Notes: a model not told the origin generated them from the letters alone. Numbered from the stretch's first letter, positions 31,837 through 40,421 are shown. The stretch is DNA of 41,284 bases from Pseudarthrobacter albicanus (GCF_018224015.1 NZ_JAGPOT010000073.1:1-41284); one strand, 5' to 3'. Made by a program: numbers and translations.

Positions 31837-31980
31837 TTAGGCGTACGCATCTTCTTTCACCTGCTGCGGCTCCGCGGGTGCAGGCACATGAGGATGGAAG
31901 GGGCTGAAGCGGCTGAGGCCCAGTTCTGCGAAGCAGTAGGCGCTCTCGGCGTGCTCGGAGCGGTCCACGCCAGGTTTCAA
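31837..31980 (-). CDS. Possible small ORF or gene remnant
   Basis: On the minus strand an open frame ends at TAA (31839-31837), with possible TTG (31980) or GTG starts. It would encode about 47 residues with a coding-like third-position GC content near 74 percent, including FAELGLSRFSPFHPHVPA and ending QQVKEDAYA. A stop codon lies just upstream of the first possible start, and no ribosome site is seen. It is either a short gene or the tail of a decayed one. The plus-strand alternative (31888-32031) has weaker codon bias. No family recognised. Confidence 0.3.
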   Translation of the reverse strand: MKPGVDRSEHAESAYCFAELGLSRFSPFHPHVPAPAEPQQVKEDAYA

Positions 31981-32044
31981 GAACGGCCGTTGCGTGAAGA
32001 TGGCGTGTCAGGTTTGTTTCGGGAACGTTAACGGGGCCTCTTCG

Positions 32045-34228
32045 TCATGGTGCCGGGGCCGGCGTCGGCGGCTTGGTCATGGATTCGGGCGGCGGGGGAA
32101 AGGCGGCGGCCGGGTAGAGTCCGGCGACCTGCAGCATGTAGTTCGCCCACTGCGGGCCGGCGAGCATGTAACCGTCGATGTTCTTGTAGAACTTGCCGTT
32201 GATGGTGATGTTCTGGCCGGGCCGTTTCTGGCCTTCCAGGGTGTCGCCGAAGAAGGAAGCGGTGGCAAGGCCGGTGGTGTAGCCGGCCACCCAGGTCGCG
32301 CCGTTGTTGTTGGAGGTGCCGGTCTTTGCCGCCACCGGAACCTTGTCCTGGACCTTGGGTGCGATGTAGATGCCGGACCCCCGTTTCAGCACGTCCTGGA
32401 GCACGGAGTTCACGCCGCGGGCAACCTCGGGCTTGACGGCGTCACGGCAGCTGCTGGTCTCGGCCGGAAGCTTCCGGCCCGCCGCATCGGTCACGTCCGC
32501 AATGGCGATCGGGGTGCAGTACTTGCCGTCATTGGCGAACGTGGCGAACGCGTTGGCCAGGTGGAGCGGCGCCACGCCAATGGCACCCAGCAGGTTGCCC
32601 AGCTGAAGCATGTTCACCGGGGCGTTGTCCACGCCGCTGTGGAGCCCTACGGTGTCGACTATTTTCTGGATGCCGCAGAAGTCCAGTTGGGCGGCCTCGG
32701 CGAAGGTGGCGGTGTTGATGGAGTTGTAGAGCCCGTAATTGACGGGCATCATGCGGTAATAGCCCGCATCGTTGTTCTGGAGGTCGTCCGCGGCGCCGAG
32801 GGCTTTCTGCGCCGTAGCGTAGGCGCCGAGGACCTTTCCGCAGCTGGACCTCCAGGGAAAGTCCAGCGGATAGGTCCGCCGGGAGGCATCCACCTCGGCG
32901 ACCAGGGACTTGCCCTCATTGAGCCATTCCGCGAACGTGAACGGTTTCATGGTGGACCCGGGCTGGAACCCGCCGGCGCCGTTCAGGTCATTGCCGCTGG
33001 CGTCCTTGGAATCGACGTTGAAGTTCAGCTGCGTGTCGAATTTCCCGGGATCGGGAAGAAACACCGTGTTCTGCGCCATGGCCAGGATTTTGCCGGTGCC
33101 GGGCTGGATCGATACCAGGGAAGCCCCCCACTTGTCCGGGTTGGCCCCGGCGGTGGCATCGACCTGTGCCTGCGCGGGGGCCTGCAGCCTGCTGTCCAGT
33201 GTGGTGGTGATGGTCAGGCCGCCGCGGTACAGCCTTTTCTCGCGGTCGGCGGCGTCGACGCCGTACGCCGGGTTGTTGAGGATGAGGTGGGAAACGTAGT
33301 CGCAGAAGTACGGCGCCATGTCCGCGGCGGCGCAGCCCTGCTTCGCGGGAGCGATCTTCAGCTCGACGCTGCTGGCGACCGCGGCGTCATGGTCAGCCTG
33401 GGTGATTTTGCCCTGGCGGAGCATCGCCTCCAGGACCTGGTTGCGCCGCTTGATGGAGTTTTCCGGATGGACCGACGGATCATAGAAGGTGGGGCTGTTA
33501 ACCAGCCCGGCCAGAAGGGCGGCCTGAGGCAGGGTGAGGTCCTTGGCCGTGGTGCTGAAGAAATGCCGCGCTGCGGCCTCAATGCCGTAGGCGTCCCGGT
33601 TGAAGAACACGATGTTGAGGTAGCCCTCGAGGATCTGGTCCTTGGTGTACTTCTTCTCCAGTTCGAGGGCGAGCTTCATCTCGCGCAGCTTGTCGAGGAC
33701 ATTCTTCTGCCCGCTGAGGATGACCTGATCGCCCCGGTTCGCCGACAGCAGGGACTCATTGACCACATTGGTGACGTACTGCTGGGTCAGCGTGGATGCG
33801 CCCTGCCGGCCGCCGCCGGCCAGGTTGGACGCCAGCGCCCGGAGAATCCCCTGCGGGTCCACACCGGCGTGCTGGTAGAAGCGGCTGTCCTCGATCGCGA
33901 CAATCGCGTCCTTGATGTACGGGGACATCTTGTCCAACCCGACCTTCACCCGGTTCTCCGCATAGAAGGTGGCGATCGGCTTCCCGTCCGCGCTCAGCAC
34001 CTTGGTTGACTGCGACGGCGAATCAACCGTCAGCTCAGAGGGGAGGTCATTGAAGAATGTAATCGAAGTTCTCACGGCAAGGGCGGCAGCAGCGACACCG
34101 GGGACCACCAGGCTGGCGGCCAGCACGCCGCAGATCGCGCTCATGATTGAGAATCCCAGGACCCTCCAGAGGGCCGCGGCCAGACGGGATCCTATTCGGT
34201 TCTGCGGCGCCATTTTCTGTCCAGCCAT
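32045..34228 (-). CDS. Class A penicillin-binding protein (transglycosylase/transpeptidase)
   Basis: A 727-residue bifunctional enzyme that polymerises and cross-links peptidoglycan. A short cytoplasmic tail is followed by one membrane span (SIMSAICGVLAASLVVPGVAA). The GT51 domain has the catalytic Glu in AIEDSRFYQHAGVD and the GASTLTQQYVTN motif. The transpeptidase domain has the nucleophile motif STMK (FQPGSTMKPFT), SIN (YNSINTATF) and KTGT (AAKTGTSNNNG). The C-terminus ends in a Pro/Ala-rich tail without a PASTA domain. The start is the ATG at 34228, with GTG 34231 immediately upstream as an alternative; neither has a strong ribosome site. Divergent from the flavin enzyme gene at 34337. 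Confidence 0.95.
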   Translation of the reverse strand: MAGQKMAPQNRIGSRLAAALWRVLGFSIMSAICGVLAASLVVPGVAAAALAVRTSITFFNDLPSELTVDSPSQSTKVLSADGKPIATFYAENRVKVGLDKMSPYIKDAIVAIEDSRFYQHAGVDPQGILRALASNLAGGGRQGASTLTQQYVTNVVNESLLSANRGDQVILSGQKNVLDKLREMKLALELEKKYTKDQILEGYLNIVFFNRDAYGIEAAARHFFSTTAKDLTLPQAALLAGLVNSPTFYDPSVHPENSIKRRNQVLEAMLRQGKITQADHDAAVASSVELKIAPAKQGCAAADMAPYFCDYVSHLILNNPAYGVDAADREKRLYRGGLTITTTLDSRLQAPAQAQVDATAGANPDKWGASLVSIQPGTGKILAMAQNTVFLPDPGKFDTQLNFNVDSKDASGNDLNGAGGFQPGSTMKPFTFAEWLNEGKSLVAEVDASRRTYPLDFPWRSSCGKVLGAYATAQKALGAADDLQNNDAGYYRMMPVNYGLYNSINTATFAEAAQLDFCGIQKIVDTVGLHSGVDNAPVNMLQLGNLLGAIGVAPLHLANAFATFANDGKYCTPIAIADVTDAAGRKLPAETSSCRDAVKPEVARGVNSVLQDVLKRGSGIYIAPKVQDKVPVAAKTGTSNNNGATWVAGYTTGLATASFFGDTLEGQKRPGQNITINGKFYKNIDGYMLAGPQWANYMLQVAGLYPAAAFPPPPESMTKPPTPAPAP

Positions 34229-34310
34229 CACGCTCGAAACGTGGATTCAGAATACGCCGGAAGGCCACTCAAGTGCCAGACCGCGGGAACCGATTCTCCG
34301 GGGGAATGAA

Positions 34311-34331
34311 ATTCAATACTTGAATGTTCAA
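34311..34331. promoter_or_regulatory. Overlapping inverted repeats at the start of the flavin enzyme gene
   Basis: ATTCAA (34311-34316), TAC, TTGAAT (34320-34325) is a perfect inverted repeat, and TTGAA-TG-TTCAA (34320-34331) overlaps it, giving three half-sites. The element ends five bases before the ATG at 34337 and faces the divergent penicillin-binding protein promoter. It is a good operator candidate; the regulator is unknown. Confidence 0.55.
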
Positions 34332-34336
34332 TCAAT

Positions 34337-35401
34337 ATGGACTTTGGCATTTTTACCTTTGGCGAGCTTTCCCGCAACATCAGGACCGGCAGCGCGCTGT
34401 CCCCACAGCAGCGCGTGAAGGAGATCATCGAACTGGCCAAGCTGGCCGACCAGGCCGGTCTGGGCTTCCTCGGGCTCGGGGAGCACCACCGGCGCGACTT
34501 CGCCCTCTCCGCCCCCGAAATCGTGCTGGCCGCGATCGCCCGGGAAACCAAGAACCTGCGGCTCAGCACCGCCGTCACCGTGCTCTCCACCCAGGACCCG
34601 GTGCGGCTCTTCGAGCAGTTCGCCACCCTGGACCTGATCTCCGACGGGCGGGCCGAGATCATCGCCGGCCGGGGCGCCTTCGTGGAGTCCTATCCGCTGT
34701 TCGGCCACAAGCTGGAAGACTACGACGCGCTCTTCGACGAGAAGCTGCGCATGCTGCTGGAACTCCGGGACCACGCCGTCGTGGACTGGCAGGGACAGCT
34801 GACCCAGAGCCTCGCCGGGCTGGACATCGCCCCGCGGCCGGTGCAGGACAAGCTTCCGGTCTGGGTCGGCGTCGGCGGCACGCCGGCGAGCTTTGCCCGC
34901 GCCGGGCGGCTGGGACTGCCCTTGTTCGTTGCGCTGCTGTCCGGCCCCGCCCGGTTCCGCCGCCTCGTGGAGCTCTACCGCCAGAGCGCTGCCGACGCCG
35001 GCCATGACGCCGCCGGGCTGCAGGTCGGGGCAGGCGGCCACTTCTATGCCGCGCCCACCTCGCAGCAGGCGCGCGACACGTTCTACCCCTACTACCGGGC
35101 CTACTTCGAGCAGAACATGCCCCGCCCGGTGGACCATTTCCCGCGCGCGACCTTCGACGAGTGGACCGAGCCCGGCGGCGGGCTGCTGGTGGGAAGCCCC
35201 CAGCAGGTCATCGAGAAGCTGCTGGAAATCCACGGGACCCTCGGCAACAGCCGGTACATGGCCCAGATCGGGCTTGGCGGCCTGCCGTTTGCGGAGACGG
35301 CGCGGTCCATCGACCTGCTCGCCACCGAAATCATGCCCGCCGTGAACCGGGAAATCGGCGCGGCTGGCCTGGCCGAAACCGGTACGTCCACGGGAAACTG
35401 A
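34337..35401 (+). CDS. Luciferase-like (LLM) flavin-dependent oxidoreductase
   Basis: A 354-residue TIM-barrel monooxygenase-type protein. The start MDFGIFTFGELSRN is supported by homology, as related proteins open the same way, although there is no Shine-Dalgarno sequence and the ATG lies only five bases beyond an inverted repeat. Other landmarks are FLGLGEHHRRDFALSAPEIVL, LSTAVTVLSTQDPVR, FATLDLISDGRAEIIAGRG and LPVWVGVGGTPASFARAGR, which form the flavin site. The C-terminus has GGGLLVGSPQQVIEKLLEI. It probably uses FMNH2; substrate unknown. The convergent small gene ends 4 bp downstream. Confidence 0.9.
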   Translation: MDFGIFTFGELSRNIRTGSALSPQQRVKEIIELAKLADQAGLGFLGLGEHHRRDFALSAPEIVLAAIARETKNLRLSTAVTVLSTQDPVRLFEQFATLDLISDGRAEIIAGRGAFVESYPLFGHKLEDYDALFDEKLRMLLELRDHAVVDWQGQLTQSLAGLDIAPRPVQDKLPVWVGVGGTPASFARAGRLGLPLFVALLSGPARFRRLVELYRQSAADAGHDAAGLQVGAGGHFYAAPTSQQARDTFYPYYRAYFEQNMPRPVDHFPRATFDEWTEPGGGLLVGSPQQVIEKLLEIHGTLGNSRYMAQIGLGGLPFAETARSIDLLATEIMPAVNREIGAAGLAETGTSTGN

Positions 35402-35405
35402 AGGG

Positions 35406-35630
35406 CTACCGGACGGCAATGCCCTCTGCGGCGTGCGGCTCCACGAACGCGCACGAGCCCCGGTGGCGCTCAGGCTGGATGCAGATGCGGCCAGTGGGAA
35501 GGTGGACATTGCCGCAGCAGCCTGCCTTTGCGACGTCCTCGCGGATGTGAAGACTGCTCAGATCGGGGCGATCTTCATGGTGTTCCTGCACCCCGGGATC
35601 GCGGGATTCGTCTCGTTCCGGACTGTTCAC
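35406..35630 (-). CDS. Small cysteine-containing hypothetical protein
   Basis: A 74-residue protein from the GTG at 35630, which has AGGGAG ten bases upstream. Codon use is coding-like in the C-terminal half, which reads AGCCGNVHLPTGRICIQPE and ends HRGSCAFVEPHAAEGIAVR. The spacing of Cys and His residues (CC, C, H, C, H) recalls a small zinc-binding knuckle, but no family is recognised. A longer start at 35702 adds unlikely sequence. Stop lies 4 bp from the convergent flavin enzyme stop. Confidence 0.5.
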   Translation of the reverse strand: MNSPERDESRDPGVQEHHEDRPDLSSLHIREDVAKAGCCGNVHLPTGRICIQPERHRGSCAFVEPHAAEGIAVR

Positions 35631-35841
35631 GTCTGCATGACTCCCTGGAGTGCCTGCCTTGCAGCAGGAGTATAAACAGTCTCTGTTGAGCCCGATGCCC
35701 AAGTCTCACACAGCCGCCTAAAGAAAAGAGGCTTGCGGGAGGGCAGATTCTGTGATGGGCCACGTGACCGGGCTTCACAGCACGGATCGTAAGAGGGCCG
35801 GCTCTGAAATTTCTTCTGCCCGGCTGCTTTTCGCCGCAGGT
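35631..35841. other. Intergenic stretch with no recognised gene
   Basis: Between the small cysteine gene and the CapA-like gene. Composition is less GC-rich than the flanks, and a small repeat AACAG-TCT-CTGTT lies at 35675-35687, possibly part of the promoter for the gene at 35630. No open frame here looks coding. Confidence 0.5.
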
Positions 35842-36828
35842 TTAGGGCGCGGGCTCCTGGCCGATCGGGATCTCCAGGAAACCGCCGGCAGCGTTCCAGC
35901 GGCTCCGGGTGCCGAGGTCCTGGCAAAGCCGCTGCATGCGTCCGGCTATCTCCCCTGAGCTGCCGCGCGCCAGGCGGGACTGGAAATCGGTGATGAGCGT
36001 CGGATGCAGCCGCAGCGTGTGGGGCGCGTTTCCCCGGGTTTCCAGCATGAAGATGAAAGACTGGTCGTTGCGTTCAACCGGGTCCACGGCGTAGTCGTCC
36101 ACAAAGTCGCCGGCGCTGTAGATGATCGGCCGGTCCCGGTAGAGCCCGACGCCGCGGAAGATGTGCGGCGAGTGCCCGAACACAACGTTGGCCCCCGCAT
36201 CTATCAGCGCCCGGGACAGGTCCTGGTGCCCGGGCGGGGCCTCGGAACCCCAGTTGGGACCCCAGTGCGCGGAAACTATCAGCAGCTGGACGTGCGTCTT
36301 GGTCCTGCGGACCAGTTCCAGCAGCTCCGCCACCCGGCGCCCGCCGTCGCCCACGGGAACAAAGTGGACGCCGGGCGAGGCCTGCGAAGCCTCCCAGTCG
36401 GGCTGGTTGTCGGTGAAGGCGATGAAGCCGACGGCGGTCCCCGCCACCCGCCGCAACGTGGGGCGCCGGGCCGCTTCGCTGTCCAGGCCGGCCCCCGCAT
36501 GCAGGATGCCGGCAGCGTCCAGCGCCGGCAGCATCTCCCGGAACGCGTCGGCGCCGAAGTCCAGTACGTGGTTGTTGGCCAGCGACACCACATCCATCCC
36601 GCCGCGCCGGAGGGCCTCCACGTTCTTCAGGTCGGAGCGGAAGTGGAAGACCTTGCCGGGCTCGGGTGCGCCGCCGTCGGCGAGGACGCATTCGAGGTTG
36701 GCGAAGCGGGCGTCTGCCTGCCGCAGGACGGGGCCCGTGTCTCCCCAGGGATAGTCCGGGCCGGTTGTCCGCAGCCGCTGGTTCACCAGCCTGCCCAGCA
36801 TGACGTCCCCCAGGAGTGCAATCTGCAC
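35842..36828 (-). CDS. CapA-family metallophosphatase-like protein
   Basis: A 328-residue protein of the PGA_cap/CapA group. The GTG at 36828 has AGGTG five bases upstream. Motifs of the calcineurin-like metal site are present: GDVMLGR at the N-terminus, FANLEC, SLANNHVLDFG (Asn-His), SAHWGPNWGSEAP, VVFGHSPHIFRG and the closing IIYSAGDF. No signal peptide or membrane anchor is visible, unlike some CapA proteins that act in poly-gamma-glutamate export, so a cytosolic phosphatase-like role is equally possible. No other capsule genes are near. Confidence 0.88.
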   Translation of the reverse strand: MQIALLGDVMLGRLVNQRLRTTGPDYPWGDTGPVLRQADARFANLECVLADGGAPEPGKVFHFRSDLKNVEALRRGGMDVVSLANNHVLDFGADAFREMLPALDAAGILHAGAGLDSEAARRPTLRRVAGTAVGFIAFTDNQPDWEASQASPGVHFVPVGDGGRRVAELLELVRRTKTHVQLLIVSAHWGPNWGSEAPPGHQDLSRALIDAGANVVFGHSPHIFRGVGLYRDRPIIYSAGDFVDDYAVDPVERNDQSFIFMLETRGNAPHTLRLHPTLITDFQSRLARGSSGEIAGRMQRLCQDLGTRSRWNAAGGFLEIPIGQEPAP

Positions 36829-36879
36829 GGCGCACCTGCCCGTCTGCGGTGTGGGCGGCCCGTCCGAGGGCCCGGCCGC

Positions 36880-37134
36880 TCAGCTGGTGTAGTCCTCCAC
36901 CTGCTTCGCCGGGCGGGTCCGGGCCTCGTCGGGGTTCCCGCCGTAGTCTTTCATGGCCCGCCGCTGGCGGAGGAGGTCCCAGTACTGGTCCAGCTGCTCC
37001 TCCAGCTGCCGGAGCCGGTGGGGATCGGGGATCCGGCCGGCCTGGACCTCATTGGACTCTTCCGCCGTCTCGCGGAGGCTGCGTTCTTCCTCCACCAGCG
37101 CCTTGATGCGTTCCAGGATGTCTTGGTTGTCCAC
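36880..37134 (-). CDS. DUF2630 family protein
   Basis: An 84-residue actinobacterial protein of unknown function. The GTG at 37134 has AGAGGA five bases upstream. The family pattern is complete: ILERIKALVEEERSLRE, then RLRQLEEQLDQYWDLLRQRR and the closing NPDEARTRPAKQVEDY. Mostly helical and charged. It lies 51 bp upstream of the CapA-like gene and 103 bp downstream of the antiporter, all on the minus strand. Confidence 0.88.
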   Translation of the reverse strand: MDNQDILERIKALVEEERSLRETAEESNEVQAGRIPDPHRLRQLEEQLDQYWDLLRQRRAMKDYGGNPDEARTRPAKQVEDYTS

Positions 37135-37237
37135 TGTTTCCTCTTCTCGTCGGGCGGCGGTCCCTTTCCCAGCCTACGGACGCTGACCGGCCCTGACCAG
37201 AGGGCGCTCCAGCCGTTCCAGCGCTCAGCCCGGCAGC

Positions 37238-39112
37238 TCAGCCCAGCAGCTCGTCCGCGTAGCACCACCGCCAGTCTTCGCCGGGTTCGATGCTCCGCAT
37301 GACGGGGTGGCCGCTGGCCTGGAAGTGCCTGAGGGCATGGGTCCCCGGGGACGAGTCGCAACAGGCGACGTTTCCGCACGCCACGCACATCCGCAGGTGC
37401 ACCGTCGTCGTGCCTTCCCGGAGGCACTGCCTGCAGGCGGCGTCCGACGGGACCGCCGGATCGGGAGCCGACCCAAGATGTTCGCAGACTCCGCCCGGCC
37501 TGGCGAGCCCCTCGCCGCGGCCGCCGGGGGACATGTCCAGTTCATCCAGGCTGGCGTCGAGCATGGATTCCTCGACGTCGAGCCTGTCGAGCACCTCGCT
37601 GAGGACCTCGTGGGCATACTCGCCGCCGCGCCGCAGTTCCAGGACCTTGGCACGCTCGGCCTCCAGCATCGCCAGGCGCAGCTGCGCGTAGCGCTGGCTG
37701 GGCGTGGCGGCCTCCGCCGACGGCCGGCCGAGCCGCTCCCACGCCGCCAGGCCGCGTTCCTGGGTCCGGCGTTTGAGCATCGCCACGACTTCCGGCGGGT
37801 CGCTGTCCGTGCGCAGCTCGTGCAGGCGCCGCACCCCCGCGGCCGTGGCCAGCTGCATGAGGGAGGCCTGGTTCAGGGCGTCCTCGCGCGGGTCTGGGCC
37901 CTGCACCCGCAGCAACCGGACCAGGGCAGGCAGCGTGAAGCCTTGCAGTGCCAGGGTGCCGGCCACCACGACGAGGGCGGCAAGGATCAGGACGGAGCGG
38001 TGTTCGATCTCCGCCGGCAGGACCAGGACGGCCGCGAGCGTCACCACACCGCGCATGCCCGCCCACGACACGATGGCCGGGAACTGCCAGGACGGTGCCG
38101 GGTCATTCCGGCGGACGGCCGGGATGAGCCGGGGGAGATAGGTTGCCGGAAACACCCAGACCGGACGCAGGAGCAGCACGGCCAGCAGCACCCCCGCGCA
38201 GCCGAGCCAGATCCGGTCCGCGCCCAGCGAGTCATCCCGGACGCCCTCGATGATGGTGCGGACCTGCAGCCCGATCAGGAGGAACACGGCATTCTCCAGC
38301 AGGAACTGGACGGTGTTCCAGTTGCTGCGCTGGCTCAGCCGCGCGGCCCCGTTCGGCATCGACGGAGCCTTGGTGCCCATGACCAGGCCTGTCACCACCA
38401 CGGCCAGCACGCCGGAGGCATGGATTGCCTCGGCCGGCAGGTAGGCGACGAGGGGCGCGATCAGGGAGATAGAGGTGTTGATGGCGACATTGCGGATCCG
38501 CTGGCGGAGCTCCGTGAGCACGTAGGCTGCGGCGATGCCGACCGCCAGGCCGCCGCCGGCGGCAAGCAGGAATCCGGCAGCGATCTCCGTGGCAGAGACG
38601 GCTCCGGAGATCGCGGCGATGGCGGCGCGCAGGCAGACCAGCGCGGTGGCGTCGTTGACCAGCGATTCGCCTTCCAGGATGTTGACGATCCGGCGGGGCA
38701 TGCCCACTTTGCGCGCGATGGCTGTCGCCGCGACGGCATCCGGCGGTGCGACGACGGCCCCGAGTGCCATGGCCGCGGCGAGCGGGATCTCGGGGAACAG
38801 CCAGCTGACAACGAAGCCGACGGCGACCGTGCCGAAGATGACGTAGCCGACGGACAGCAGCCCGATGGCGCGCCGGTTGGAGCCGAAGTCGAACAGCGAG
38901 GTCCGCAGTGCCGCGGCGTAGAGCAGCGGCGGCAGCAGCCCGATGAGGACCAGCTCGGGAGTCAGCTCGATCCTGGGGACGAACGGCAGGAACGAACACC
39001 CGACGCCGGCCAGCACCAGCAGCAGCGGTACCGGGACATTGAGCTTCCGGCCCAGGGCGCTTCCCGCGCACACGACCGCAACGAGGGCCAGCACTCCCAG
39101 GGCGACGTCCAT
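37238..39112 (-). CDS. CPA1-type Na+/H+ antiporter with C-terminal UBP-type zinc finger
   Basis: A 624-residue protein in three parts. Residues 1 to about 400 form a CPA1 antiporter with about twelve membrane spans; the ion-site motifs are APPDAVAATAIA and GESLVNDATALV. Residues about 400-535 are a soluble helical linker rich in Arg/Glu. The last 80 residues form a UBP-type (ubiquitin-hydrolase) zinc finger: CEHLG, CRQCLREGTTTVHLRMC, VACGNVACCDSS, THALRHFQASGHPV and a terminal WRWCYADEL. Such fusions occur in actinobacteria, where the finger cannot bind ubiquitin and its partner is unknown. Divergent from the secreted phosphoesterase gene. Confidence 0.92.
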   Translation of the reverse strand: MDVALGVLALVAVVCAGSALGRKLNVPVPLLLVLAGVGCSFLPFVPRIELTPELVLIGLLPPLLYAAALRTSLFDFGSNRRAIGLLSVGYVIFGTVAVGFVVSWLFPEIPLAAAMALGAVVAPPDAVAATAIARKVGMPRRIVNILEGESLVNDATALVCLRAAIAAISGAVSATEIAAGFLLAAGGGLAVGIAAAYVLTELRQRIRNVAINTSISLIAPLVAYLPAEAIHASGVLAVVVTGLVMGTKAPSMPNGAARLSQRSNWNTVQFLLENAVFLLIGLQVRTIIEGVRDDSLGADRIWLGCAGVLLAVLLLRPVWVFPATYLPRLIPAVRRNDPAPSWQFPAIVSWAGMRGVVTLAAVLVLPAEIEHRSVLILAALVVVAGTLALQGFTLPALVRLLRVQGPDPREDALNQASLMQLATAAGVRRLHELRTDSDPPEVVAMLKRRTQERGLAAWERLGRPSAEAATPSQRYAQLRLAMLEAERAKVLELRRGGEYAHEVLSEVLDRLDVEESMLDASLDELDMSPGGRGEGLARPGGVCEHLGSAPDPAVPSDAACRQCLREGTTTVHLRMCVACGNVACCDSSPGTHALRHFQASGHPVMRSIEPGEDWRWCYADELLG

Positions 39113-39233
39113 GGAACCATTGTTTCAGGTGCGGGGACCGCCGGAGCCCTGAGTTCATCTCCCTGACCCCCTCCGTTCGGATCGCCGCCCTAGCCTTGTC
39201 CAGGAATCGGATGCCCTGAACGAGGAGAACGAG

Positions 39234-40334
39234 ATGCACCCCCTGAACCGTGTATTGATGGCCACCGCCGCCGCCGCCATGATGTCGGCATCGCTGCTGG
39301 CAGCCCCGGCGCAGGCGACAGAAGGAAATGCGCCAGGCGGGCAGGGCCAGGAAAGCAACAGCACCGCGGGCCGCAACGACGGCGACAACGGCTCGCGGAG
39401 CCCGCTCAGCTTCGCCATGATCGGCGATGTCCCCTACGGTGCCGCCGAAATCCAGGCCTTCCCGTCCTACATCCAGGACATCAACGCCCATAAGGAACTG
39501 TCCTTCGTCGGGCATGTCGGGGACATCAAGAACGGCTCCTCGCTGTGCGCCGACGAGTACTTTGCCGGAATCCGCAAGAACTTCGACACGTTCACGCTGC
39601 CGCTGGTCTACACCCCCGGGGACAACGAATGGACGGACTGCCACAGGACGAACAACGGTGCCTACAACCCGCTCGAACGCCTGGCGAAGGTCCGCGAAAT
39701 CTTCGTCCCGCAGCCCGGAATCACGCTGGGAGCCCCGATGAGGGTCAAGTCCCAAGCGCGCCAGGGCTTCCCGGAAAACGTCAGCTTCCAGAAGAAGGAC
39801 ATCGCCTTCACCGCCGTGAACATTCCGGGCAGCGACAACTCGATGCTGCCCTGGTCCGGGCTGGGCAAGACGGCGCCCACCGCCGAGCAGCTCAGCGAAG
39901 TCCGTGCACGGACGGCGGCGGCCATCCAGGAACTGAAGGAATCCTTCCGGAAGGCCCGCGGGGACGGCAACCGGGCCGTCGTCGTGATGACCCAGGCCGA
40001 CATGTTTGACCCGACTGTTCCGAACCCTTCGCAGGCTGACTTCGGCGCCTACAAGCCGCTGGTCCAGACTCTGATCGAGGAGTCGAACGCCTTTGGCGGC
40101 CCGGTGTACCTGATCAACGGCGACAGCCACGTGTTCAACCAGGACCACCCGCTGGCGGCCGGATCCCCGTGGCTGGCCTTCTACGCCCAGCAGGCCCCGG
40201 CGAAAAACCTCACCCGGGTCACGGTGGACGGCTCAAACAACGCCCAGGACTGGCTCAAGGTCACGAGCACTCCGGAGGGGACCCGGGAAGCCCTGAGCTT
40301 TGAGCGGATTCCGTTCACCCGCCCGGCGTCCTGA
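39234..40334 (+). CDS. Secreted metallophosphoesterase
   Basis: A 366-residue exported protein. The ATG at 39234 is six bases after GAGGAG. A signal peptide of about 28 residues ends APAQA. A Gly/Asn/Ser-rich linker follows. The calcineurin-like phosphoesterase motifs are MIGDVPYG, GHVGDIKNGSS, YTPGDNEWTDCH and, near the C-terminus, INGDSHVF, giving the two-metal site. MFDPTVPN in the middle replaces the usual His region and is less clear. Substrate unknown; a phosphate ester outside the cell is likely. A strong hairpin follows the gene. Confidence 0.87.
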   Translation: MHPLNRVLMATAAAAMMSASLLAAPAQATEGNAPGGQGQESNSTAGRNDGDNGSRSPLSFAMIGDVPYGAAEIQAFPSYIQDINAHKELSFVGHVGDIKNGSSLCADEYFAGIRKNFDTFTLPLVYTPGDNEWTDCHRTNNGAYNPLERLAKVREIFVPQPGITLGAPMRVKSQARQGFPENVSFQKKDIAFTAVNIPGSDNSMLPWSGLGKTAPTAEQLSEVRARTAAAIQELKESFRKARGDGNRAVVVMTQADMFDPTVPNPSQADFGAYKPLVQTLIEESNAFGGPVYLINGDSHVFNQDHPLAAGSPWLAFYAQQAPAKNLTRVTVDGSNNAQDWLKVTSTPEGTREALSFERIPFTRPAS

Positions 40335-40372
40335 CGCCGAACGCGGGTCCGGGGTCGGGGCCCGCGGTGCCG

Positions 40373-40416
40373 CGCAAGAGGACGACGGCGGGAGGTTTCG
40401 CCGTCGTCCTCTTGCG
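40373..40416. terminator. Bidirectional hairpin, member D of the four-copy family
   Basis: An 18-bp perfect stem (40373-40390 with 40399-40416), loop of 8 bases. The stem contains AAGAGGACGACGGCG, the same as in member B at 26523. It lies between two convergent genes, ending six bases before the stop of the minus-strand gene at 40422. Confidence 0.78.
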
Positions 40417-40421
40417 ACTGC

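Noticed and set aside
38232..40148. A 638-codon minus-strand frame opposite the secreted phosphoesterase and overlapping the antiporter
   Set aside because: It conflicts with two real genes, each with motifs and start signals.
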